From NCBI GenBank assembly GCA_002104905.1, contig MCFE01000323.1, positions 30,943 to 94,942 on the forward strand: a stretch of DNA of 64,000 nt, read 5' to 3'. The translations under genes were made by a program, and so were the position numbers. Positions 30,926 to 43,670 of the stretch are shown here, one piece after another. This DNA is from Basidiobolus meristosporus CBS 931.73 (taxonomy: Eukaryota > Basidiobolomycota > Basidiobolomycetes > Basidiobolales > Basidiobolaceae). How positions within the stretch are numbered: position 1 is the first letter of the stretch; every line of letters starts with the position of its first letter. The notes under the pieces are model-generated. The model made no database searches. It saw only the letters and a program-made list of their open reading frames with translations, and was not told where the DNA came from.

Positions 30926-33900
30926 GTGCTTATACTGGACAGTACATCCAATTGCCTTATACGCCAAAATATTTGACAGTGTTTTGATGGCCTCACAGCA
31001 AGACTCTGATGGCATTGTAACAGCAGTATGGCAGCTTACATCTAGTTCAGTATAATGCTACCATACCAATTTACCTAATAGTATTTCCTTTTGCTACCTC
31101 CCCTTGTACAATTCATAGGGACCACAACAGCATTTTGCTAATTTTACTGCCAAATGAGGTTATTGTTACAAGTCTTGGTATATGGGTTGTAGAGGAAATA
31201 AGGAGTTTAGCTAATATTGAATTCACTAAAACTTGAACTGATTTTTATTGAGGTTCCAGCAGCTCCTTATATACATTTTGCCAGATCAAATGCTGGCTAA
31301 TTATATTTCCTAATGCAGGCTGTGGCTGGTGACTCATCTGATTGCATCATCATCACCCAATAAGATCCTACTTAATATATCTATTTCTGTCTGATAAGGA
31401 TCTGCTGATTCATTTGCTTACTAATGCTAATGATTTGATAGATATATTGATATATTGATAGGCTAAATATATAACTAGTTGATATGACTAAAAACTGATC
31501 TAACTTAAACATACAAGCAGTAGATCATAGGATTATAAACCTTGACAGGATTTGGTTGGTGATGTGAAAATGTTTACATAACATTGTTGCAGTCTTATTG
31601 ACCTCTACAAGTATTGTAAATGGATCCAATTAGCCAGTAAATCCAATTGCATTATATGGCAAAAAACATAATGGTGTCTTGACAGCCTCTTTGCAGGCCT
31701 TTGATGGCATCATCACAGCAGTATGGTGGCCTATAGCTTGCTATATATAATGCTACCATACCAATTTACCAAATGGTATTACCTTTTTCTACCTCCCCTT
31801 GTGCAACTCATATATTCCACTGTAGAATCACCCCTCTTTATTTGCTTACCCACTACTACCTTGGGTATTCCACACATATTTTGAATCAAAAAAAACTATG
31901 GTCTCCTGCTTATTAACCTCTACAAACATGCACACCTGCTGCAATTGACATACTTTTATCAACTCAACTTTACAGCTTTTTAGTGTGATGCTTGCAAAGT
32001 TGCCATATATCTTGTAATGCTGGTAGCATATACATCTTGCAAACATATGCTTGGTTGCCACCACTTCTGCTATGAATACCTCCGGAATATCTGCAAAGAA
32101 CTTTTTGGTACTTAGCCAATATATTCCTTCTCCCAGCTGGGCTCTAGTCCCCCTTATAGGTGCATTCTGGCTCTTCTTTGTGTAAAATCTGTATTGAATG
32201 GTGTAGAACTTGGCTTGTATCCAAAAGAAAGTCAGCATACATTGGTAGAGTTTTCCTAATAAAAATTAGGTGGTTGTTGCATCCAGCCCAACTTTGCATT
32301 AACAAACTGTTTACCCATGTATTGGGGCTGCTTAGTTTCTCAATGCCATGGGCATAGGTGTCTCCATGTGCACATTGGTCCTCAGTATTTTCCAGCTCTT
32401 CCTGGCTGTCCTCCAGGTGCCAACACATGATATTCATGACGGATTGGAAGGTAGTATTCTTGATGAGATAGGGATATGGTAGTTCCTGCAACTTGACCTC
32501 TATTTGTGTCTCCCCACACTTCTGCTCCATAAGAAACTCCCAAAAGATGTAGCAAGGTCCAGCATTCTCAATAAATCAAGCAAGATGGAGTTGCAAATGG
32601 ATATAGTAGCAGCAGAGATCCATGAATTCAGATTTATGTTTGTAGTATTGCCACTCAAATTTCATTACAAGCTCTTTCCACAAAAGCTGTAGATGTGCCA
32701 AGTTGGCATTGGTGATCCACTTCTGGATAAATTATCCAACAATTTCCACTTAAGACTCCCAATGCTTCCAATGCAATCTTGGTAGATATGGCTTCAGAAG
32801 GCCACGCAAATAAAAACACATCTAACTCATTCAGTCCTTCACTTGTATTGTTGCATATGCATATGAATGTTGATTGGAGCCCATGTGAAGTACTGAGGGT
32901 AGCAGATACTCTGTAATATCTTGCCAATACTTTTGATTTTCTCCAGTATATCAAAGCACTCATTTAGCTTGAAATTCCCAATGTTGCACTTGGTCATCAG
33001 TATTGGGATATTGTTAACAAGTAAATGCTGTGCTCCTAGTAGAAAGCTTTTGCTTAACTTATCAACTTTGCTTCAATTGTATATTGACTTCTGTATGTTC
33101 TCTCTGCGGAAAGATGATATTCTTAATGTTGGAGTTTAGGCTATAATAATGTGTGTGAGTTATGGAGTATGTCTCCTGGATCTCACAAACTTGATTGTAA
33201 TACTGTACATTGTGCCCAGAAAGGCTGGCTATCTTGCTGATAGCTGATGTATCTCCAATGCAGATAATAACATGTGCTTTTACATGACAGCCATGTACTG
33301 TTATCCTGCTGGAAGTAGATAAAATTCTTCCAGCAATGGATACAGGTAGCTATTTAGGTTGGATGATAATTTAGGCCTGGTTACCAGTGCGACTACCATC
33401 AGATTTGTGCTTTGATACCATAAAATAGGAGGCAGATTTGGATTGATGAGAATCAATGGCCAGCAGGATTTGCTGGTACAGTACTTGTTTAATGAGAATC
33501 CACCAAGTGCCAAGGCAAAGACATGGTCATACATACCATCAAAGTAGCCCTTGCTTCTTAGCTGTTTGTAATGTTTGCCATCAAATATATCTGAAATGCT
33601 CATGCTTGATTGATACTAAGTGAGGTACTTTATAGCTTTGCAATATATGTTGGACTGCATGAGCTTTGTTATACAGGGTATTACTGGAAAATATCTAAAG
33701 TATTAACAATCTTTTCCCCATATGGTGGTTAATTCCTGACAAGTTGGACACCATGGAATGGAGGCATTTTATGATGTGAATGCCATGCAACTGTTAACAC
33801 ATGCTGGTATTATAATGGTCTCTGGGTCATATTTTGCTAGGCTCATGATGGTATTCCATTTATACCATGTACAAGGTAAGTGGCATCCCAGGATAATTTG

Positions 33901-34720
33901 CCAAGAAGTAGCAGTAAATACTTAGTAGTAAATACTTCCTGTGCTGTCTGCATGCTTCATGGCAGAAAGGCTTGCTACAATAGCCACATAGTCTTTTTTA
34001 TCTTCTCTTACAGTGCTGGGTCAAAGTAGTCTTGTCATGGGGCAAACAGTTTGACCATCATCAACATAATGCTATTATATCACTTTCTGGTCAATACTCC
34101 TGTGGACTTAAGACAGTCTTGTATTTAAGGAAAATATAGCAAAGTTGTCTGGTTCCCAACCAAACCCCACTGCTGACAGCAGCAGAAAAATGGTTGGTCA
34201 ACATCTTGCTTTGACATTCAGTGCAACAAGCAGGGCTACAACCAAAAAAACCCTGTAGACATGTGCCCACTGAAGGGAAGAGTGCAGACTCCTTGGGCTC
34301 CCAGTCAGGTAGGCAATTGGGAATCTTTGTGGTGCCTCAAGCTGACTATATTGCTGAAGCAGATGAGAATGCAGCAAAAGTAGTACTTTCAGTTGTAGAC
34401 CAGCCAGTGGCTGTCATAACATAACCACCATCCATGTTAGCAAGTATATTGTCCGCTCATACTAAAGCATTAGTGAGTCAATTAAGGGCAGTGGCTGATA
34501 GGATAGATGCAATGGGATAAAGCTGTAGGTTTCCTGCCAAAGCTGAGGAAGCAGAGCATTACAGCAGGAATACTTATTGAGTGGAGGACTTAATGGAGTT
34601 ACTTGTTGAGGGTGGGGTTGAGCTTAATGTTAGTGTAGGGTATAGGGACTTGAATAGGTCAATACAAGTGGCAATTGAGGTGCAACTGAAGTTTCAAAGG
34701 AAATAAATCAATTTGTATAC
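30926..34720 (-). mobile_element. Reversed CACTA copy C7
   Basis: The right arm (30926-31163 and 31548-31840) is split by the LTR-like insertion 31164-31547. Tnp2 follows on the minus strand from about 34015 down to 31846, with long open pieces 31846-32238 and 32144-32530 on either side of the 52-nt intron (32189-32240) and 33301-33603 in the core. ORF A is on the plus strand (34193-34720) with an internal deletion. It is a pseudogene but is one of the better Tnp2 C-termini. Confidence 0.7.
31164..31547. repeat. LTR-like insertion X1
   Basis: 384 bp with TG/CA ends (TGTTACAAG...CTTGACA) inserted in the C7 right arm. A second copy is at 42502-42858. The internal TTTATTGAGG...CTTATATAC arrangement resembles the gypsy LTR read on the same strand, so it is probably a solo LTR. 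No clear target duplication is visible. Confidence 0.55.
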
Positions 34721-34859
34721 GTGAAAAATAAAAGAATCAGTTAAGTGAGGTAGTAAGGAGTGTACCACAGTGCAGGATAGCAGTCAACTACTTTATGCTC
34801 ACATGACTGATCTCTTATCCATGTTACATTAGATCATTAGTTGGTTTAGCTCTGAGCAA
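34721..34859. other. Unassigned stretch
   Basis: Probable CACTA end debris; I find no defined feature. Confidence 0.2.
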
Positions 34860-35210
34860 AAAGGTCCACTGATGAGTAGTGAGCTAGTCTCCCCTCACAA
34901 TAAATCTAACCACATGATCAGCAAACCAAAATATCTGATGTAACAGCATCTTTAGAGAGACTGTCAAGGGTTTTCTATAGATCCAAGTGAGCCCAGTAAG
35001 CAGTCTACTAGTACAAGATGGGATGTTGTCACCAGAGATCTTGGGAGCTCACATCAGTATCTGCAATGGAGGCTTTGGGTACTCACTGCTGCTTCTTATA
35101 AAAATCAATCTGGGATGCCACCTACTGTGTATGTGGTGCAACTGGCAATGTATGCTATAGAAGCCATCCCAATTCCCACATTTACTAACAATTGCATGGC
35201 AATGATTGTA
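34860..35210 (+). pseudogene. Highly degenerate Tnp2 N-terminal fragment C8
   Basis: Traceable only by scattered matches to 54640-54980, for example the run around AAGTGAGCCCAGTAAGC at 34985-35000. No open frame remains. The following 35211-35395 has no feature I can support beyond a Harbinger-end-like ACAAAACAAGTCT at about 35229-35241. Confidence 0.5.
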
Positions 35211-35593
35211 TCAAAGTAAAAGGTACAAAACAAGTCTTGATTGGCTTAACTGAACCATAGATATATAATGAAGTGCACAATCTGAGAGTTGTCAGACAGT
35301 GGCAGAAGTAGTTGTGAAATAGTTATGGTGTAATATTGATCACTGAAATAGCTGTGCTTAGGTATCCATGCAACATTGCTGATTTGCTACACAAGCTAGG
35401 CTTGGTGCTACTTAGACTACACTGATACTTATCATTTTGGTTACCATCACTCCAATTGGATGATATCTCAGTGGTTAATTGGTCCAAAAGTATCCTGAAG
35501 CTTTCAGCTCCCAATTGGCTCTTAGACCAATACACAAGCTACCTGATTTGCCATCAAATATCCCATTTTGTCCATTAAGCAAGTAAATCCCTG

Positions 35594-36265
35594 ATCCTGG
35601 TGATTGGACAAGGTGTCATAGCTAGCACATGACCAATTGTATGGGTGCAAATCAGATCAAATGGCTGCACTGGTGCCACAGATGATATATACATATGCAG
35701 GGTGTTTATTTATAGGGGTCCTGTCTCAAATGTGAGACAACCTTGATATTGCTTATATCAAAAGTTTGGTGATCACTGATTTGTGATGGCTTGATGACGA
35801 TTGCAAAAAAGATGCATTGTTTGGATCATTACAAATAATAGCAATTCAATGCAATTGCATCATCTTCTGCTAGGCTTTTTCCTCACAAGGATTGTTACTG
35901 AAGCATTTGGTAGTGATTCACATTGTATTTGGATCCTAGTGATTATTCATGGTGTCACAGCTAGCACGCAATCAATTGTATAGGTGCAAATCAAATCAAA
36001 TGGCTGCACTGGTGCTACAGATGATTTATACATAAGCAGGATGTTTCCATATAGGGGTCCTGTCTCAAGTGTGAGATGACCTTGATATTTTTTATATCAA
36101 AAATTCAATGATCACCAATTTGCAGTGGCTTGATGTGGATTGCAAAAAAAATGTGTTGTTTGGATCCTGACAAATAATAGCAACTCAATGCAATTGCATC
36201 ATCTTCTCCTAGGTTTTTTTCTCACAGGGATTACTGCAGAAGCATTTGGTAGTGCTTCACTTTGC
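35594..36265. repeat. Tandem duplication inside H3
   Basis: Units 35594-35931 and 35933-36265 both span the 3' end of the companion gene, the TATA-box region and the start of the small right-end gene. They are clearly alike but diverged, so the duplication is not recent. Confidence 0.7.
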
Positions 36266-37205
36266 ACACCTATACTACCTTCTTGTTGACTATCCTCTTG
36301 GCTACTTGTGTTATTGTTGTCAGTATTTTGCCTGCTAGTTGATGAGTGCAATGCTGCAACTTGGCTGTGCTGAATTGCTCAGGATGATGCAACTGAGCCT
36401 GCCTGCAGTGCTATATGCTGACACATTTTTTACTTGCCAATGGTCTGGTGGTGGAAGCACTTCATGTGGGTCATCATCAGTCAGCTCACCAGAAGAAACT
36501 TGCTGATGGTCAGGTGTAATGGCACGTGCAGAAACAACTTGATGCGCCAGCATGGCCCTTGGCTGAGTTTGATGTGATATAACTTGCTGATGCAACTTGG
36601 CCCACTCCAATGAACTTCTGTTTTTTGGAGCAGTTTGGGGGTTCTGGTGGTTTTGCTCTGAAGTGTGTGTGTTGGCCCAAAATGCATTGATTTGATGAGC
36701 GGCACTCTTGTGATGGGTGTGGGTGTAGTTTGGACTGACATGCACTGGTGTGCTGAAGTTGCAAGGGATGGTAAGGAATCCTGCAAAGCATGCTGGTGCA
36801 ATCTCAATGCTGTTGCTTGAGGTCTGTATTCTTCCTCTTGAAGCTCACCTTCTGATTCCTTAAGGTATTCACTTACCCTCTGTCTGATACCTTAGAACTA
36901 TTGCCTGGATGAGTCCTGTGTATATTGCTCTTGGAAGCCACCTAGCTCTACTAATATATCAAGTAATACATTAGTCATTTCAGGCAAAAACTCAATTAAA
37001 ATCTTTCTGGTTGCCAAAGTTGAGGCACAAATGGACACGTCTGGCCTATACTTAGCAAACTGCATGCAAAATTGTGCCCGCACAGCTTCCTCAGTAAATC
37101 CCCTCACCCTCTGCTCATTCTTGATCTCAGTACTTGTCTTGTTATATCTTCTTAAATACATCTGCTGGCATCTTGATGTAGAACTCATGCCACAGCTTTC
37201 TCAGA
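36199..37205 (-). pseudogene. Harbinger companion protein of H3
   Basis: Counterpart of 3727-4957. It shows the conserved helical block (37188 downward) and the Ser/Thr/Gln-rich region, with the end near 36199. It is frameshifted several times and its N-terminus was replaced by the copia fragment. Confidence 0.7.
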
Positions 37206-38257
37206 TCTTTCTCTATCAATCAATGGTTGGTAGACAAATGTACCTGATGGTGTCTACATGTCCAGATAATGCCGTGGCAGTTGGAATAGTCAGTCAATTC
37301 ATGCAATATTATGGATATGATCAACTTGCAGCAGTTAAGTGGGTTTGCAGATATCTGCAAGGTACCATAAATATGGTAATGGAATACTCTGGAGCAGCTA
37401 ATAGGCAAAAATATGATGGTTATAGTGACTCAGATTGGGGTAGGGATCTGATTGACAGATGCTCTACCACAGGCTATGTATTTCTTCATGCTGGTGCAGC
37501 TATTACATGGAGTTGCAAGAAACAACCAACTGTGGCCCTGTCTACAACTGAAACAGAATATATGGCTGCATGTCAAGCAACTGAGGAGGCTATATGGCTT
37601 CAAAAATTATTCAAAGACTTGGGTCTTAATTCAGATGAACCAACAGGTAATAACAAGGATAATCAAAGTTATATTTCATTAGCTAGAAATCCTACTAATC
37701 AAGCCAAAACTAAGCACATTGATATACAGCATCACTCTGATAGGGAATCTGTAGAAAATAACTTAGTAGAGTTAGTGTACTGGCCAACTAACAAAATGGT
37801 GGCAGATATATTGACAAAACCACTAGCTAGGCCACAATTTGAGAATCTCAGGGAGGAATTAGGATTAAGAAATTATTTAGTTGAGGGGGAGTGTTGAAAT
37901 ATTGAACTATTTGGTATCATTCTGCAGCTAAAAGTTAACTTAACAATTCTGGCCTAGTCTTGGTCACTGTAAGACTAATTTACAACTCTAACTTTGCCAC
38001 TTTTTTCAGATTTATGATCTTATGATTATTCCCCTATTGTCAGAATCAAATTAGCACTAATACTAGCTATTATGTAGTTATCCTGAAACTGTTGCAGAAT
38101 GCTCCTGAATAATGGGAAACCCTCCTTACTTAGTGTTACAGCTGTATTACTTCTACAAAGGTATAAATACTGAGCTTCTTTACTAATAAACAACACTTCA
38201 ACTATTATCACTATTTCTTGATAAGTTCCTTATATCCAAATCACTTCTTGAATTGCA
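37206..38257 (+). mobile_element. Copia fragment K3 (RNase H plus 3' LTR)
   Basis: A different copia family from K5. An open frame (to 37897) covers the end of reverse transcriptase and RNase H: GYSDSDWGRD, LSTTETEYMA, then NNKDNQSY where other copies have QDNQ. It ends at VEGEC. The purine run TTGAGGGGGAG precedes an LTR at 37892-38257. There is no 5' part. Confidence 0.8.
37892..38257 (+). repeat. 3' LTR of copia K3
   Basis: 366 bp, TGTTGAAATATTG to GAATTGCA. It is related to the LTRs at 41424-41788 (complement) and 42161-42501. Confidence 0.75.
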
Positions 38258-38630
38258 GCAGATAGAGCAATCACAGTGGCAGATTTGGATACTTATACAG
38301 TGGTGTATTGACACTAACCTGGTCTTATATGATATATATATGAAACTAATCTGATTGTTGAATTTCCATTTATTATACATGATGCATCTCAGATTGCATA
38401 GACATGGATCAGCTCACATCAACTATAGATTTCCTATATGATTATACACTTGTGACTAAAACATCAAAACAATACCAAGTCATTGTTTGTGGATGATTTT
38501 TGCAACATAGTGATGGGATACATGGCAATTGACAGAGAATTAGTCATAGTGCATGGAAAATCAGGTTAATCTAGTTGATTGCACCAGATTGAATCAAATC
38601 ACCTCAGCCCAATCATCTACCAATCTTAAT

Positions 38631-39514
38631 ATGACTCACTCATCTGAATAGCCTTTTCTCATCAATCCCAACACTACCACTGGATTTCCATTTGACACAT
38701 TAGAGGAGATCTATACTATGTATTGTGGACCATCTACCCAATCTACTCAATGAGATCACTTGTTAAGCTTCTCTGCTATTACAAGAACTATTGCCCTACA
38801 AGGATTTGTTCCACCATCCATGCCAATAAAAGTCCTAGAAGCTTTCATTCCCAGCTGACTGGAATGGAGAATCACCTTGCAGAGGGTATGAATAACTTAG
38901 AGTAAGCTTAGAATACTAGGCTTAGAAGCTCCAATAGACTTCCATATCCCAGAGTGTTCAGCAACAGGCTCTATAAAAGGAGTATTTGGGATACCTTTGC
39001 AGTCAGGATTAACAGACCTTCTAGAGGGTAGAGGCACTCTTATTCTGGCAAGTACAAGATGCACTGTGTGAGGTTTCAAGCACTGTCTGATATTGAGGGT
39101 AACATCATCTGCTTTAGTGGGTCATTTGCTGGAAGTAGGCATGACAAAGCACTCTGGGTAGAGAATCATCCAGAATTCAATAGAGAGGAGAAATGTATAG
39201 CAGACTTAGCTTGTATATGCCAGGATTTTCAGAGATTAGGATATATTGCAGCTTATAGGAAGCCAAGGAATGGTGTGCCTATCAGGAAGCAGAAGCTCTA
39301 CAATCAGTTATTTAAGCATATGAGAGTGAAGGTAGAGCATACATTTGGATATCAGAAGAGATTCTACTTATTGGCAGGTATATACAGAGGGAAGTCCTTT
39401 ATAGGAGAAACCAGCAGAATAGGTATAATAGTTAGGATACATAACAATGCACAGTACATTCATACAAGGAGATATTTACAGAGAGAAATGTATCTGGGGC
39501 ATTACAAAGAGTAA
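38631..39514 (+). pseudogene. HARBI1-like transposase of H3
   Basis: Counterpart of 2483-3367. It begins MTHSSE and then hits a stop. Later segments (38723-38905 and 39059-39514) preserve SGSFAGSRHDKALW, the second Asp block (IADLACICQDF, altered) and VKVEHTFGYQKRF with the catalytic Glu. Stops and changes in the YIGEDC block make it inactive. Confidence 0.8.
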
Positions 39515-39696
39515 GTAAAGTAATGAATGCACTACTCTGAGCAACATAGGTAAGATTGAGTAAAATTACCAGTGACTGTATTTTACCACTGGCATTATGG
39601 TAAAATTATGGGGCCAGATGGTGCCATAGAGTGCCAAATTGATATGGCACTCTAAACAGGCTGGCACTCTTTGGCACTATTCAACAGAACAAGTCT

Positions 39697-39773
39697 ATTC
39701 TAAGATAGGTTAAATTCTATAACTAAAATTCATTATATTTGTGTAAGGGAAGTTCAATTGGAGTACTAGAATA
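39697..39773. other. AT-rich spacer
   Basis: 77 bp between the H3 terminus and the C9 left terminus, with no gene or repeat identified. Confidence 0.3.
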
Positions 39774-39994
39774 CCCTATGAAAAGTTATTGTTATGATCC
39801 TGTCAAAAGGCTTTCACAAAGTTAATGCCCCATGACTAAGCAGTACTGATCCCATCCCGACACCTTCCAGTGACTGTTGAAAAAAAATTGCATCCTAGAT
39901 TTCACAAAAATTTAGACAAAACTTTTCTTTACAACAGTGTACAGGTGGCTTTTGATTAGTTCCGTGCTAAGTTGCCCTCTTTTCAATCCCAGAC

Positions 39995-40395
39995 ACTCTA
40001 TCAGGATGTTGGTGGTAGGATACAGTTACTGCAAATTTTGCTCAATCCAACTTATATTGCTCGGAATAGTTCTTTTCTTGCTTTGTTTACTCTTGGTGAT
40101 GTTTATGCCACATTTCTGGCAGTGGAGATATTTTTGTATATTGTACTAAGCTCCAATCAATACCTTGACTATTTTACATGTTCTGCTGTTTCTCCTATAT
40201 TTGACTTTCCTCTGCATTTACCAGCCAATATGCTTAATTGCATTAGATAGCTAACCATATACCCTACTCTTACTCTGAAAAAACTACATATCTCCATAAA
40301 CATCTTCTGCTCCCTACAAAGCACACCATTCCTTGGATTCCTACAAGCTGTATCATATCCTAATCTCTGATAATCACCTGCTATTTAAGCTAAGT
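39995..40395 (-). pseudogene. Harbinger transposase C-terminal fragment H5
   Basis: A decayed match to 2400-2790 of H2, on the minus strand. The EHTFGYLKRF and KPRNGV regions can be traced only by nucleotide similarity, and no long frame is open. Confidence 0.6.
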
Positions 40396-40689
40396 CCTGT
40401 AAGCAACAATTATGATGAACCAATAAAAAGGCCATCACAAAAGCTGATTCATATGACTGAGTGGCATCAATGCTGATTGGATATTATGCAAAGAATGTTA
40501 AAAAATTGCCCCTCATATTTTGCAAAGAATATGGTCAATATATTTCTTCAGAACAAAATGCACGGGGTATTTTACAGCTTTATGCCACGGTTATAGCATT
40601 TGTTCCTATATATCTTCTTTGTCAGCCATCACAAAAAGGTCTAGCTCTTCATCTGCTACTTATTGCGATAAATCCTGATACTACTGTAG

Positions 40690-41423
40690 TGTGTTTTCCT
40701 TAGCACTGCTCTTGAAGAAGTACTTCAGCCTGGTGCTGTGCCTGAGGTAGCCCCAAAGTTCCACGCTAAGCACATGATCATCTGCTGAGCTCCTGACATT
40801 GTTGCCTTGCCTGTTAGCAGGAAATACACTGTGTCTACAAAGGAAGGTATGGAGGCTCTGGTAGACAAACTGCCTTTCTCTGCAAACTCATCCACCTTAC
40901 AGGGGTGTAGCTCAACTGGCTGCACTTTCCACTTTTCTGAAATTAGCAGTTGTCTTCTGTGTAATTCTTCTTGACTATTTGGCAATTGAAGCTATTCCTA
41001 GCTTATGGCATCAACTGGTAAGAGCAGCAGCTTCTGTTGAAATAATTAGAAATCCACCTAATTATTAATATATTATGGACTAGCACTAAGTTATGCGATG
41101 TGTTTCAGATTATTAACTTGGCAATTAGTTTGTAAGATATTTGCTAATTATTAGGAATCAGAGAAGTACAGAATTTTAGGAAAATTTGAAACTTGTCCAA
41201 AGGAGCTGAAACTTGGCACATGAACCCCTGAGACTCCCCTAACAGCTACCAAATAGCTACATTTACTTAGTTCTGCAATAAGTATGAATACTTTGTTGTA
41301 ACTCAATACAACAACAAGTGAATATCATGTAAATCTTCTAATTCTCCAATTCACTTCCAATATATCTCTCTAATATTTCAACAGCTTCTTTCTTGCATTT
41401 TGCTCTCTCTGGCTTAGGCTTGT
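40690..41423 (-). pseudogene. CACTA ORF A C-terminal part (C9)
   Basis: The open piece 40725-40985 contains VQPVELHPCKVDEFAEKGSL, the same block as VQPVELHSSKVDEFADKG in C12. The gene is split by the solo LTR and has several frameshifts. Confidence 0.65.
41035..41383. repeat. Solo copia-type LTR with target duplication
   Basis: 349 bp with inverted ends TGTTGAAATA and TATTTCAACA, flanked on both sides by GCTTC (41030-41034 and 41384-41388). Perfect 5-bp flanks show insertion followed by LTR-LTR recombination. Confidence 0.85.
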
Positions 41424-42160
41424 TGCAATTTAAAAAGTGATTTGGATTTAAGGAACTTATCAAGAATCAGTGATAATAGTTGTGCTATTTTGATTCATAA
41501 AGAGGATCAGTATTTATACCTTTGTGGAAGTATTACAGCTGTAATATTAAGTAAGGAGGGTTTCTTAACACTCAGGAGCATTCTGTAACAGTTTCAGGGT
41601 TAGTAATAATGTTTGGTAAAAAGTGTCAATTTGATCTTGACTATAGAGCAATAATCATTGAGCAATAGATCAGTAGAAGCTGGCAAAGTTAAGGTTGTAA
41701 AATGGTCCTTTAGTGACCAAGACTAGTCTGGAATTTTCAAGTAAGATTTTAGCTCCCAAATGATACCATGAAGTCCAATATTTCAACACTCCCCATCAAC
41801 TAAATAATTTCTGAATCCTAATTCCTCTCTGGAATTCTCAACTCATGGTCTAGCTAGTGGCTTTGTCAATATATCTGCCACCATATTGTCAGTTGGACAG
41901 TAAACTAACTCTACTATGTTATTTTCTACAGCTTCCCTCAAAAAGTGGTGTTGTTATCTATGTGCTTAGTACTGACATGATTAGTAAGATTCCTAGCTAA
42001 TGATACACAACTTTGATTATCTTTGTAAATACATGATGGTTTATCTGAAGTAATGCCTAAGTCTTTGGATAATTTCTGTAGCCATATAGCCTTCTTAGTT
42101 GCTTGGCAAGCAGCTATATATTCAGCTTCAGTTGTAGATAGGGCCATAGTTGGTTGTTTC
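41424..42160 (-). mobile_element. Inverted copia fragment K4 (LTR plus RNase H)
   Basis: The LTR at 41424-41788 (365 bp) and the RNase H tail (41795-42160, with LSTTEAEYIAACQATKKA) lie on the minus strand, the same family as K3. It is cut by the LTR beginning at 42161. Confidence 0.8.
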
Positions 42161-42501
42161 TGTTGAAATAATGAACTATTTGATATCATTCAGCAGCTAA
42201 AAACTTACTTAACAATTCTAGACTTGTCTTGGTCACCGTAGGACTTATTTGCAGCCCCAAATTTGCCAGCTTCTTCACATATATGATCTAAGATTAATCC
42301 CCTATAGTGAAGATCAGCTTAACACTTTATCAAACATTATGTACTAACCCTGAAATTGTTATAGAATGCTCCTGAATGTTAAGACCCTCATTACTTATTG
42401 TTACAGCTGTATTACTTCTACAATGGTATAAGTACTGAGCTTCTTTATCAATAAACAATAGTTAAATTATTATCACTCTATCTTGATAAGTTCCTTCTAT
42501 C
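42161..42501 (+). repeat. K3-family LTR, truncated
   Basis: Starts TGTTGAAATAATGAAC and resembles 37892-38257 up to about 42501, where X2 begins. No internal region is attached. Confidence 0.7.
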
Positions 42502-42858
42502 TGTTACAAGTCTTGGTATAAGAGTTGTAGAGGAATAAGGAGTTTAGCTAGTATTGTATTCACTAAAACTTAAACTGATCTTTATTGAGGTTCCAGCAGC
42601 TCCTTATATAAATTTTGCAAGATTAATTGCTGACTAATTGTATTTCCTAATGTAGGCAGTGGCTGATGACTCATTTGATTGCAACATCATCACTGAGTAA
42701 GATCCTACTTAATATATCTACTTCTGTCTGATAAGGATCTGTTAATTCATTTGCTGACTAATGCTACTGATTTGATAGATAATACTGATAAACTGATAAC
42801 CTAAACATATAACCAATTGATTTGACTAAAAACTGATCTAACTTACACATTCAAGCAG
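42502..42858. repeat. LTR-like insertion X2
   Basis: Second copy of X1 (31164-31547). It is interrupted near its end by the solo gypsy LTR, with a few related bases after 43653. Confidence 0.55.
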
Positions 42859-43649
42859 TGTGGTGGGGTAAACATACCTCCCACAGACAAGTTTATTTGT
42901 ATAGTCACTATGATATACTTATCCATATTTTATCTTATCAATATTATCCCATTCTTCTTTTGCCCATATTATCAGTATTTTCCCCACTTGATGTTTACCC
43001 TGATTAGTTATCCCATATGTTATTCACCTTTGCGATCAGTATATGTATCTACATAAGGCAAGTACCCGCGTCAGTACCTGTGGCACATGACCTTGGTCTG
43101 TGTTACCATCCCTATCATTTCAATACCATATATGGTATTTCTATGTTGCACAGGTTTCAGACTACTGATTCCTGATTGGTTGAATGTGCTGTGCCTTTTA
43201 GAATCTTCCAGGACATTCCTAGCATACTTTTAGCTCACAGTGATGTCATCAAGAATTCCACTGATACCTAGAATCTTCTAGAACCTTGTCATTAGTAATC
43301 ACTTGGCAATCAGGAAACGTAATTATGGGAAAGCAATCCCTCATCAATAAATCATCCCTTCTATCAGTTACACTTCTACCTTATTGATTAGCAGTTGATC
43401 ACTGCACCTGCCTTCAACAGTACGCCTCAGACCTGCCATCAAGGAGCTTTTCAGGGTAATGCACAAGACACACAGAGGCCTTTGGAGACATTTGGAGCAC
43501 CTAGGAAGCTAGAGAAGCAGGAGCTTTTACCATAGCAACATATTGACAAAGACACCAGCAGTTTAGACACTGAGGTTATTGCACCCTTCAGACACCTCAC
43601 ACACCTTGAGTTGTGTAGCTTCTCCCAGGAGTACCTCTACACCACCACA
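42859..43649 (+). repeat. Solo gypsy LTR with 4-bp target duplication
   Basis: 791 bp starting TGTGGTGGGGT and ending CACCACCACA, flanked by GCAG at 42855-42858 and 43650-43653. It shares several blocks with the intact gypsy LTR in the other orientation, including ATACCATATATGGTAT and TTCCTGATTGG, but is diverged and shorter. It marks an older insertion of a related gypsy element that recombined out. Confidence 0.85.
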
Positions 43650-43670
43650 GCAGCAGATCAAAACGGTAAT

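Larger units (their letters stand above)
35396..39696 (+). mobile_element. Reversed Harbinger element H3 with insertion and duplication
   Basis: Same family as H2 in the opposite orientation. Its transposase is on plus and its companion on minus. The terminus at 39696 is ...GAACAAGTCT with AGTGCC repeats inside; the other end is lost near 35396. A copia fragment sits at 37206-38257 and about 240 bp of the companion N-terminus are missing beside it. A tandem duplication occupies 35594-36265. Confidence 0.8.
39774..41423 (-). mobile_element. CACTA copy C9, left part with insertions
   Basis: The left terminus CCCTATGAAAAGTTATT begins at 39774 and is followed by the subterminal pattern seen in C11. 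It is interrupted by a decayed Harbinger piece (about 39995-40395), then a second CACTA-type left-arm sequence, then the ORF A C-terminal region on the minus strand (about 40690-41423). A solo copia LTR at 41035-41383 splits ORF A. Confidence 0.6.

Noticed and set aside
31164-31547. Clean target duplication around X1
   Set aside because: The flanks (GTTAT and GGATT) do not match, so I do not claim one.
35594-36265. CRISPR-like or satellite array
   Set aside because: There are only two long diverged units and no short regular spacers; it is a simple segmental duplication.
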